Shown: positions 1 to 7,232 of the stretch, piece by piece
Layout of the letters: each line of letters begins with the position of its first letter
Numbering within the stretch: position 1 is the first letter of the stretch
DNA from: Microbulbifer litoralis
Lineage (GTDB): Bacteria > Pseudomonadota > Gammaproteobacteria > Pseudomonadales > Cellvibrionaceae
Assembly (NCBI RefSeq): GCF_023634065.1
Contig: NZ_JALKCV010000006.1
Span: forward strand, 124,001 to 188,000
Reading direction: 5' to 3'
Length of the DNA stretch: 64,000 nucleotides
The notes under the pieces: model-generated
Told to the model about the DNA's origin: nothing
Databases searched by the model: none
What the model saw: the letters and a program-made list of their open reading frames with translations, nothing else
Program-made: the position numbers and the translations under genes

Positions 1-1285
1 GGTCTTCCGTGTGCTCGGAAACCGCATTGCCGTACATCACGTCCAGCACCATGCTGTCGCTCAGGTCAAACTGGCCGGACAAGACGACCTGGCGGAAGTC
101 CGTCTCGCTGAACTGGCCGCGGCTCTCGGAGCGCGGTGTGACGTTATCGAATTCACCGGCGACGATATAGCGGCCGCTATCATCCAGCGTCACACTGGTG
201 GGCACTATCTGGTCGTAGGTATTGCGGAACTGGGCAAAATAGTTGTACGACGTAACGTCCGCTTTCAGGTTCGACGTCAGTACATCCAGGGAGAACTCCA
301 TTGCGTCGGTGGGGCGGAACTGCAACGACGTGGTCAGGCCCAGGCGCTCCTGGTCGCGGTTGAAGGAATCCATACGCGGCAGGCGTGGAGTCCACATATA
401 ATCCAGCGGCAACCTGTCCCCGGCGACCGAGTCGCCGTTGGCGGACGGATTCGGTGTGCCACTAATTGCCGGGTCCATAATATTGTTGTGTTCATAACCG
501 GTAATTCTCTCGGGATCTTCCGGATCCTCATACAGGGCCGTACAGTCCCAGCACATGCCGTTGGCATCCGGACTGGTCCAGCGCACGGAGCCGAACCCCT
601 CCTGGCGCACCGTGCGTTCGGAGTAGGCGGCACTCACCAGCACACCGAACCTGTCGTCGAGAAAGGTATTGCTGTACAGGCCGGTCAGGCGCGGATTCGA
701 CTCGCCGGCGAAGCTGTCGGCCATAAACTGGCCGCCGAAGTGTACCTGCTGGCCCGGGTTATCGAAGGGTTTTGCCGTGGACAGTTCCACGGTCGACGCC
801 AGGCCGCCCTCCTCTACGGAAGCGATCGGCGACTTGTGAATGGTGATGCGGTTGAACAGCTCCGAGGCGAACACATTGAAGTCGAAATCCCGCCCGCGGT
901 TGACACCACCGGACGAGTCCAGGCCACCGGTGCTGGCCGGTACTTCCATGCCGTTGAGCGTGGTGCGGGAAAAACCCGGCCCCAGGCCGCGCACGGTGAT
1001 ATTGCGGCCCTCACCGCCCTCGCGGGAAATGGCAACGCCGGGCACCCGCTGCAGGGATTCCGCCAGGTTCAGGTCCGGCATCTTGCCGATGTCCTCGGCG
1101 ATGATACTGTCGGTATTGTTGGCGCTCATGCGCTTGGTATCGAGCGCGCGTTCCAGCGACTGGCGGAAACCGGTCACGGTGATCTCCTCCAGGGATGCAC
1201 TGCCGGGCGCCTCCTGATCCTGGGCCATCGCCGGAGTCGCGACTGTCATGGCCAGTACGAGCGGTTTGAGTGGGTATCTCATCAT
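1..1285 (-). CDS. TonB-dependent receptor, N-terminal part (gene runs off the window)
   Basis: Outer-membrane TonB-dependent receptor, presumably importing pectin-derived oligosaccharides by energy from TonB. The frame starts with two ATGs at 1285/1282 and stays open to base 1, so the C-terminal barrel is missing from view. It begins with a Sec signal peptide (MRYPLKPLVLAMTVATPAMA), then a possible TonB-box stretch (LEEITVTGFRQSLERALDTK) and the plug domain with the typical DLNLAESLQRVPGVAISREG and RNITVRGLGPGFS motifs. The plug closely resembles that of the second receptor at 7233-9863, so the two are paralogues. It is the last gene seen in the minus-strand pectin cluster, 65 bp after the GH28 gene. 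The substrate is inferred from neighbours only. Confidence 0.9.
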   Translation of the reverse strand, partial: MMRYPLKPLVLAMTVATPAMAQDQEAPGSASLEEITVTGFRQSLERALDTKRMSANNTDSIIAEDIGKMPDLNLAESLQRVPGVAISREGGEGRNITVRGLGPGFSRTTLNGMEVPASTGGLDSSGGVNRGRDFDFNVFASELFNRITIHKSPIASVEEGGLASTVELSTAKPFDNPGQQVHFGGQFMADSFAGESNPRLTGLYSNTFLDDRFGVLVSAAYSERTVRQEGFGSVRWTSPDANGMCWDCTALYEDPEDPERITGYEHNNIMDPAISGTPNPSANGDSVAGDRLPLDYMWTPRLPRMDSFNRDQERLGLTTSLQFRPTDAMEFSLDVLTSNLKADVTSYNYFAQFRNTYDQIVPTSVTLDDSGRYIVAGEFDNVTPRSESRGQFSETDFRQVVLSGQFDLSDSMVLDVMYGNAVSEHTED

Positions 1286-1350
1286 CTGGTCTCCTTCTCT
1301 CATTTGTGCAGGACTTGTAATGCTTATTTCTCTTTGCCCTTACTTCTTTT

Positions 1351-2703
1351 TTATTCTTCTCGCCAGCTCAGTACACCATCGATCTGCTGGCTTCCGAGCC
1401 TGACCTTTTCAAACGTCAGGCCGGCTGCGTTTTCGACAATCAGGGGCGTATCCACCTTTTCGACACGAACATTCCGGAACTGCACTTCCTGCAGCGGGGC
1501 CGCCGCCGGTGCGTGCACTTCCAGAAAAGTGCCGACTTCCCGTGCCCGGATGTTTTCAAACACGATGTCCCGGTATCTGGACGGAAAAAAACCGCCCAAC
1601 TCACCGGGATAATTCAGCTGGAACCAGAAGAGATTGTCGAAGGATTCCACCTGCAGGTTGCGCAGGTGGATATTCTCCACCAGGCCGCCGCGATCCAGGT
1701 TCGCCTTGAACCGGAACGCGGATTTTCCCTGGCGCAGAATATTGTCGCTAAAGAAGACGTCGCGGATGCCACCGGACATTTCGCTGCCGAGCGCGATACC
1801 GTCCTCCCCTCCCATATCGTTGTTGCGCACGACGATGCGCTCGCTGGGCACGCCGATGGTGCGGCCGTCGAGATCGCGCCCCGACTTGACCACCACCGAG
1901 TCGTCGCCGGTGCGGAACCAGCTGTCTTCCACCAGGACATTCCTGCTGGACTCGATATCCACACCGTCATTATTGGGAAAATGGCTGTCGACGCGGATAC
2001 CGCGTACTGTCGCGTCCTCGGTATAGACCAGGTGATTGACCCAAAAAGGGGAGTTCAGCGCAGTGTAGCCCTGCAGCAGTACGCGCTCGGCGTGGAAGAA
2101 CTGTATCAGCGGCGGGCGCAGGAAGGCGCCCTCACCGAACCGCCGCTTCTCCACCGGCACACCGCTGGCACCCATTTCGCGCAGCTTCTGCATATCCGGG
2201 CGCGCCTTGCGATACCACGGCAGGAACGCACTGTCCGCATTGCCATCGATGGCACCTTTTCCGGTAATCGCCACGTCCTCGACGTCGGCGGCATAGATCA
2301 GCGGCGAATAGGTATAGACCTCGGTGCCCTCCCAGCGCGTCTTCACTACCGGCAGGTAATCTTCGGGATCGGGAGAGAACAGCAGTTTTGCGCCCTCGGC
2401 CAGGTGCAGCTCGATGCGGCTCTGCAGAACCAGTGGACCGGAGACTGTCCAGGTGCCCTCCGGCACCAGCACGCGACCACCGCCGTCTTTCGAGGCGGCC
2501 TCGATTGCCGCCAGTATTGCCGCGCGCGCATCGGCAGAGGCGCCGAATTCGGTAATCGGATAGTCGCGCTCGGGGATTTCCGGCTGGCGGATTTCCTCCA
2601 CGATCTGCGTGGCCAGCGCCCAGTCTTCGGCACTGGCGGACAGCGTGCCGCACAGGAAAATTGCCGCCCACAGCAGCGGAGCGGGGATACCCTTTCTCAT
2701 CAT
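1351..2703 (-). CDS. GH28 polygalacturonase-family protein with altered active-site motif
   Basis: A 450-aa right-handed beta-helix protein of glycoside hydrolase family 28, which normally hydrolyses galacturonan. A Sec signal peptide ends near residue 25 (LLWAAIFLCGTLSASA), so it is periplasmic or secreted. Of the four GH28 signatures, NND (244-246; usual NTD) and GDD (266-268) keep the catalytic aspartates. The GHG motif reads GED (299-301), replacing the usually invariant His by Glu, and RIK reads RFK (331-333). The paralogue at 10062-11480 has the normal GHG and RIK. The protein may therefore have changed specificity or activity, for example on rhamnogalacturonan or unsaturated ends. It lies between kduD and the receptor in one transcription direction. 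Confidence 0.88.
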   Translation of the reverse strand: MMRKGIPAPLLWAAIFLCGTLSASAEDWALATQIVEEIRQPEIPERDYPITEFGASADARAAILAAIEAASKDGGGRVLVPEGTWTVSGPLVLQSRIELHLAEGAKLLFSPDPEDYLPVVKTRWEGTEVYTYSPLIYAADVEDVAITGKGAIDGNADSAFLPWYRKARPDMQKLREMGASGVPVEKRRFGEGAFLRPPLIQFFHAERVLLQGYTALNSPFWVNHLVYTEDATVRGIRVDSHFPNNDGVDIESSRNVLVEDSWFRTGDDSVVVKSGRDLDGRTIGVPSERIVVRNNDMGGEDGIALGSEMSGGIRDVFFSDNILRQGKSAFRFKANLDRGGLVENIHLRNLQVESFDNLFWFQLNYPGELGGFFPSRYRDIVFENIRAREVGTFLEVHAPAAAPLQEVQFRNVRVEKVDTPLIVENAAGLTFEKVRLGSQQIDGVLSWREE

Positions 2704-2805
2704 GGCAGTTGACCATTGGTCGTTATTATTATGCGGAGGAGTACTGCCCCTCTCTCCTCCGCTTTGCGATAGCAGGTTCCGGCGCGCATCCGCGCGCCGC
2801 GGTGA

Positions 2806-3594
2806 CTATTCGTTCGAGGGCTTGCCGATGGTCGCCAGTATGCCGCCGTCGACATAGACGATCTGGCCGGTGACAAAATCACTCGCCTCGCTGGCGAGGA
2901 ATACGGCGGTGCCCTGCAGGTCCTCCGGGTTGCCCCAGCGTCCAGCCGGCGTACGGCCGATGATGAATTCGTTCATCGGGTGGCCATCGACGCGGATCGG
3001 CGCCGTCTGGCTGGTGGCAAAGTAGCCGGGGCCGATACCGTTGACCTGCACATTGTGCCTGGCCCACTCGGTGGCCATGTTGCGGGTCAGCATTTTAAGG
3101 CCGCCTTTGGCGGCGGCGTAGGCAGAGACCGAATCGCGCCCCAGCTCGCTCATCATCGAGCAGATATTGATGACCTTGCCGGCGCCGCGCCCGATCATGC
3201 GCTTGACCACCGGGCGGCTCATGGTGAAGACACCGGTCAGATTGGTATCGATCACCTGCTGCCAGTCCCCCAGCTCCATTTCCAGCAGTGGCACGCGGCG
3301 GATGATGCCGGCGTTGTTGACCAGGACATCGATCGGTGCGACTTCGCTCTCGATCTGGCCCACCGCGTCGGCAACCTGTGCCTCGTCGGTGACATTGAAC
3401 AGGTAACCGTGGGCGTCGAAGCCCTTTTCGCGCAGCTGGGCGACGGCGCCGTCGAGTTTTTCCCGGGACGAGTGGCCGGTAATCACCAGCGTCGCCCCGG
3501 CGTTACCCAGGCCTTCTGCCATGGCCATACCCAGGCCGTGGGTGGCGCCGGTGACCAGGGCGAGTTTTCCGGTTAAATCAAATAGGGAACTCAT
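2806..3594 (-). CDS. kduD: 2-dehydro-3-deoxy-D-gluconate 5-dehydrogenase KduD
   Basis: A cytoplasmic short-chain dehydrogenase of 262 aa that reduces 2,5-diketo-3-deoxygluconate to KDG with NAD(P)H, the step after KduI in catabolism of unsaturated galacturonate. Visible features are the Rossmann motif TGATHGLG (15-22), NNAG (93-96), the catalytic Ser146, and Tyr159-x3-Lys163 in SAYAAAKGG. The C-terminus (DFVTGQIVYVDGGILATIGK) is typical of KduD. The ATG at 3594 is preceded by AGAGG at a 9-nt spacing. It follows kduI across a 117-bp gap filled by a palindromic repeat. Generic SDRs look similar, but adjacency to kduI makes KduD very likely. Confidence 0.93.
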   Translation of the reverse strand: MSSLFDLTGKLALVTGATHGLGMAMAEGLGNAGATLVITGHSSREKLDGAVAQLREKGFDAHGYLFNVTDEAQVADAVGQIESEVAPIDVLVNNAGIIRRVPLLEMELGDWQQVIDTNLTGVFTMSRPVVKRMIGRGAGKVINICSMMSELGRDSVSAYAAAKGGLKMLTRNMATEWARHNVQVNGIGPGYFATSQTAPIRVDGHPMNEFIIGRTPAGRWGNPEDLQGTAVFLASEASDFVTGQIVYVDGGILATIGKPSNE

Positions 3595-3642
3595 AAAATT
3601 GAACCTCTAAATTCGAATCATGAACCATGAAACTTCCACAAT

Positions 3643-3704
3643 CGTCATCCCGGACTTGATCCGGGTCGGAGTTCCTTGATTCCGGCCTTCGCCGGAATGG
3701 CGAC
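3643..3704. repeat. REP-like double hairpin between kduI and kduD
   Basis: Two adjacent hairpins are visible: CCCGGA/TCCGGG around CTTGA (3649-3665) and ATTCCGGC/GCCGGAAT around CTTC (3679-3698). The wording (GTCATCCCGGACTTGATCCG) matches a dispersed intergenic repeat seen in many proteobacteria. It may stabilise or attenuate the transcript between the two genes. Confidence 0.7.
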
Positions 3705-3711
3705 AAAAGGG

Positions 3712-4554
3712 TCAGCGCAGCTGGTTCGGCTGCACGAAATCCATATCGCTGTAATCCTGGTTCTCCCCGGCCATCCCCCAGATAAAGGTGTAGTTGCAGG
3801 TGCCGACACCGGAATGCAGCGACCAGGTGGGCGAGATGACCGCCTGCTCGTTGGCCATCCAGATATTGCGGGTCTGCTGCGGCGGCCCCATGAAATGGCA
3901 CACGGCCTGGTCTTCCGGCAGGTTGAAATAGAAGTAGGCTTCCATGCGGCGACTGTGGGTATGGCAGGGCATGGTGTTCCAGACGCTGCCGGGCGCTATC
4001 TCGGTCATGCCCATCTGCAGCTGGCAGGTTTCCAGCACATCGCTGACCAGCAGCTTGCGCAGCGTCCGCTGGTTGCAGGTTTCCTTGCTGCCGAGTTCGA
4101 TTACCTGTGCGTCGCCCTGCCCCACCTTGCGAGTGCTGTACTCGCGGTGCGCAGTGGTGGAGTTCAGGTAGAACTTGGCCGGGGCAGAACTGGAGTTGCT
4201 GCTGAATTTCACCTCGCGCGCACCGCGAGTCACATACAGCGCCTCCCTGGTACCGACTTCGAATACCTCGCTGTCCACCTCGATGCAGCCGGGTCCGCCG
4301 ACATTGATCGCGCCCAGCTCCCGGCGCCGGAGGAAGTACTCCGCTTTCAGCGGGGCGATTGCCTCCAAGGGCAGTACCTTGTCCACCGGCATGGCACCGC
4401 CGATGATGATGCGGTCGATATGGGTATAGGTCAGGCGAATCCTGTCCTGCTCGAATACCGTCGGTACCAGGAATTCCTCGCGCAGGCGATCGGTATCGTA
4501 ATTTACGTAATCGCGCGGATGTACAGCGTAACGCTCTTCGTAAACGGTGGTCAT
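3712..4554 (-). CDS. kduI: 5-keto-4-deoxyuronate isomerase KduI
   Basis: Cytoplasmic 4-deoxy-L-threo-5-hexosulose-uronate ketol-isomerase (EC 5.3.1.17). It converts the product of unsaturated galacturonate into 2,5-diketo-3-deoxygluconate for KduD. The 280-aa length from the ATG at 4554 matches the family (about 278 aa); an in-frame ATG at 4566 would add MGPV and is less likely. The cupin metal-site segment PCHTHSRRMEAYFYFNLPE and the C-terminal end GENQDYSDMDFVQPNQLR are characteristic. It lies 25 bp downstream of the DUF4861-GH105 gene and is probably cotranscribed with it. Confidence 0.95.
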   Translation of the reverse strand: MTTVYEERYAVHPRDYVNYDTDRLREEFLVPTVFEQDRIRLTYTHIDRIIIGGAMPVDKVLPLEAIAPLKAEYFLRRRELGAINVGGPGCIEVDSEVFEVGTREALYVTRGAREVKFSSNSSSAPAKFYLNSTTAHREYSTRKVGQGDAQVIELGSKETCNQRTLRKLLVSDVLETCQLQMGMTEIAPGSVWNTMPCHTHSRRMEAYFYFNLPEDQAVCHFMGPPQQTRNIWMANEQAVISPTWSLHSGVGTCNYTFIWGMAGENQDYSDMDFVQPNQLR

Positions 4555-4579
4555 GACTGGCCCCACTTTTCCGGATGAA

Positions 4580-7075
4580 TCAGTTGTATTTGCTCAGTAG
4601 TTTATGCATCTCGACACCGGCCATAATGAAGGGACCGGTACCTTTCGGATCGTCGGTAAAGACCGGTTCGCTCATGTAATAGCGGTAGCTGCCATCGCGG
4701 CCGTAACCGAGGCCGGCCACCTGGCACATGCTGGTGATACTGACAGTGCCGTCGGCGTGAACCTGTACAAACTCATCCAGCAGGCCCCGGTAGGCCTTCT
4801 TCGCCGTGCCGACATAGTCCTCGGGCAGGTAGCCGTTGTTGATGGCCTTGGCATAGAAATAGGTGAACATGATGCTGGCGGTGGACTCGCGGTAGTTGCC
4901 GCGCTCTGCAGCCATATCGATCATCTGCCACCAGGTGCCGGTCTCTGCATCCTGGTATTTCTGCAACACCGGTGCCAGGCCAGCGATCATGTCCAGCAGG
5001 TACTGGCGATCCTCGGTATTGTCTTCCGGTATGAACTCCAGCACGTCGACCAGCGCCATCGCCAGCCAGCCCATGCCGCGGGACCAGTGGTAGCCGGACA
5101 GGCCGGTTTCCGCATCGGCCCATTCCTGCGCGCGCTTTTCGTCCCATGCGTGGTAGAAAAGGCCGGTCTCGGGATCGCGCAGCTTTTCATTGACGACCTT
5201 GAATTCCGCCAGCACCTCTTCGAAATCCGGATCTTCGTGCATCAGCTGTTCGTAGTGCGCCAGGAACGGAATACCCATATAGACGCCGTCCAGCCACACC
5301 TGGCCCGGGTAGCGCTTCTTGTGCCAGAAGGCGCCGGCGGTCGTGCGCGGGTGGTTTTCCAGTTGCTGGTACAGGGTATCCACCGCGGCCTTGAAACTCG
5401 GCTTCTGGTTGCGCTCGAACAGACGCAGCAGCATCTTGCCAGCGTTGATGCTGTCGATATTGTATTTCGACTGCACATAGCCGTTGATGCTGCCGTCGGG
5501 ATTGACGAAGGACCCCATGACTTCCTTCACCGCCCGGCTGTAGCGGGGATCCGGCGCGACCTGGTTCAGGTCGTCGTAGCCCTGCATCAGCAACCCGGTG
5601 GTGTACTCGAAATAGGACGGGCGCTTGCGGATCGGGTCGAAGCCGCCAAACGCGTAATCCATGGTTTTGCGTTCCAGTTCCGAATCCGCCACGCGCTGGC
5701 TCCAGCGCAGCGCGGACTTCGCCGTCAGCGGCTGTTCAGTCAGCGCCTCGCTGGCGGCGGTGGTGAGGCGGCGGCGCAGCGGCATGGTGAGCTTTTCCGC
5801 CTCGTGTTGCAGGTAAGTGCGGAACTGCTCGACATCGGTGATCGGGCCGTGTTCGCTCGGAACTTCCTTTTCCCAGGCGGCGGTGAAGTAATACTCGATC
5901 TCACTGGCCTTTGGTTCGAGTACCAGCAGGTGGTTGTGTTCATCCTCGGCAACCTTCTCGATTGCCTTGCGTTTCGCCAGCAGGCCCATGCCCAGTTTGC
6001 TGCCGTCCAGGCTCTGCTCGCCGTATGTGCCGAGATAGGTCCACTCATTGCCGGGAATATCCAGGTCGCCGACAATCAGCTCGGTGCCCGGATGCTTGAC
6101 CAGGCCGGCCACCATGGGGCCGATTTCAGAAGCCGTTTTCGCACGGACCTTCACCAACCGGCTGCCGGCGTGCATGGACAGCACCGTGTCCAGGTCGGTC
6201 TGCTTTTCCGCCGCAGGTTTCCAGCCGGCATACTGCAGCGCAAACGACGAGTAGAGATCGCCGTTGTCGACGATCTGCGCGCTCCAGTCCTGCACATCGC
6301 TGACACGCACGGCCTTTTCGCCATCCCAATAGCCATAGCCGCCCATGCCCAGCGCGTCGCCGACCTTGAGGATATCCATGCCCCAGTCGGACATTTCATG
6401 GTAGGAGTCAAATCCATCCTGGCCCACGCCCTGCAACACCGGCTCCCGCGTGCGCTTGCCAAAAATGTCGAAGCCGTTGCGCCAGTCCAGGTAGACCCGG
6501 TAGCCCACCAGATCGGACTCGATACCCGGGCCCTCGTAGCGGATAAACCACGAGTGGTCGGTGTGTTCCGGCGGTACATCCAGCGCATTCACATTTTCGA
6601 AACGGCCACCCTGGTATTCGCGCTCGACCCACTCGCCGCCGGTCTTGCGGGAGATTTCCGCCTGGGTGCGCTTGTCGCCCTGCGCCGGCTCGCCGCCGGT
6701 GATACGGAGCTCCAGTTCCTGGTCCACAGCCACGTCGACGGTAAACAGGATACCGTCGTCGATGCCATCGGCATCGCTGTCGACAGCCTGTGCCGGAATT
6801 TTCTCCTGCTGCTGCCATACTGCCAGCGCCTGTGACTGGTCCGCCGGCAGGCCAAGCTCGTGATAGCTCAGGTAAACGGCTTCATCGAGGCGCGCGAAAT
6901 CCGACGGGTTGGAGAGCTCCAGGCGCGCGACCTCCGACGGGCCCGACGCGGCCACCTCGCTTTTTTCCGCTTTCGCAGCCGAAACCGCACTGCTTGCTGG
7001 CTTGTTTGCCTCACCGCAGGAAGCGAGTGTCGCCAGCGCTATGGAAATCAGACTGAGTTTTCCCAACAGTTTCAC
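4580..7075 (-). CDS. DUF4861-GH105 two-domain lipoprotein (unsaturated rhamnogalacturonyl hydrolase-like)
   Basis: A lipoprotein of 831 aa from a GTG at 7075, supported by GGAG nine nt upstream; translation from there gives the signal peptide KLLGKLSLISIALATLASC with a lipobox cysteine. A longer in-frame ATG at 7132 would place 19 residues before it and spoil the signal. The N-terminal half (about 45-410) looks like DUF4861, a domain found in pectin loci. The C-terminal half (about 450-825) is an (alpha/alpha)6-barrel of the GH88/GH105 type with HWSRGMGWLAMAL near residue 665. Such enzymes hydrate and release 4,5-unsaturated galacturonate from pectin-lyase products, feeding KduI. Export as a lipoprotein implies action in the periplasm or at a membrane face. 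Confidence 0.85.
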   Translation of the reverse strand: MKLLGKLSLISIALATLASCGEANKPASSAVSAAKAEKSEVAASGPSEVARLELSNPSDFARLDEAVYLSYHELGLPADQSQALAVWQQQEKIPAQAVDSDADGIDDGILFTVDVAVDQELELRITGGEPAQGDKRTQAEISRKTGGEWVEREYQGGRFENVNALDVPPEHTDHSWFIRYEGPGIESDLVGYRVYLDWRNGFDIFGKRTREPVLQGVGQDGFDSYHEMSDWGMDILKVGDALGMGGYGYWDGEKAVRVSDVQDWSAQIVDNGDLYSSFALQYAGWKPAAEKQTDLDTVLSMHAGSRLVKVRAKTASEIGPMVAGLVKHPGTELIVGDLDIPGNEWTYLGTYGEQSLDGSKLGMGLLAKRKAIEKVAEDEHNHLLVLEPKASEIEYYFTAAWEKEVPSEHGPITDVEQFRTYLQHEAEKLTMPLRRRLTTAASEALTEQPLTAKSALRWSQRVADSELERKTMDYAFGGFDPIRKRPSYFEYTTGLLMQGYDDLNQVAPDPRYSRAVKEVMGSFVNPDGSINGYVQSKYNIDSINAGKMLLRLFERNQKPSFKAAVDTLYQQLENHPRTTAGAFWHKKRYPGQVWLDGVYMGIPFLAHYEQLMHEDPDFEEVLAEFKVVNEKLRDPETGLFYHAWDEKRAQEWADAETGLSGYHWSRGMGWLAMALVDVLEFIPEDNTEDRQYLLDMIAGLAPVLQKYQDAETGTWWQMIDMAAERGNYRESTASIMFTYFYAKAINNGYLPEDYVGTAKKAYRGLLDEFVQVHADGTVSITSMCQVAGLGYGRDGSYRYYMSEPVFTDDPKGTGPFIMAGVEMHKLLSKYN

Positions 7076-7181
7076 AGCTATCTCCAGAAATCCGGTTTGT
7101 TTATATGCTCTAGTGGGCCTTCTCCCGATCAATTCAGGTTCGGGTAACCGTCACCGGTAAGCAGGCTCCTGTAAAAACAGC

Positions 7182-7219
7182 AAAAAGGCGGGGCGCCGTT
7201 GCCGGCGCCCGCCTTTTTT
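7182..7219 (-). terminator. Rho-independent terminator after the second TonB receptor
   Basis: A GC-rich stem (GGCGGGGCGCC paired with GGCGCCCGCC, one bulge) is flanked by an A5 run on the left and a T7 run on the right, so it could work in both directions. It lies 14 bp past the stop of the receptor and separates it from the GH105-kduI-kduD genes. Confidence 0.85.
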
Positions 7220-7232
7220 ATTCAAGCCCTTG

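Noticed and set aside
11-1612. A 533-codon plus-strand open frame at the window start
   Set aside because: Antisense to the truncated TonB receptor and the end of the GH28 gene, both with clear motifs.
2711-2721. GACCATTGGTC near-palindrome upstream of the first GH28 gene
   Set aside because: The half-sites are in the reverse order to the FadR-type consensus (ACCA before TGGT), so I do not count it as an operator.
4604-6835. A 743-codon plus-strand open frame opposite the DUF4861-GH105 gene
   Set aside because: Antisense shadow; no domain can be recognised in it.
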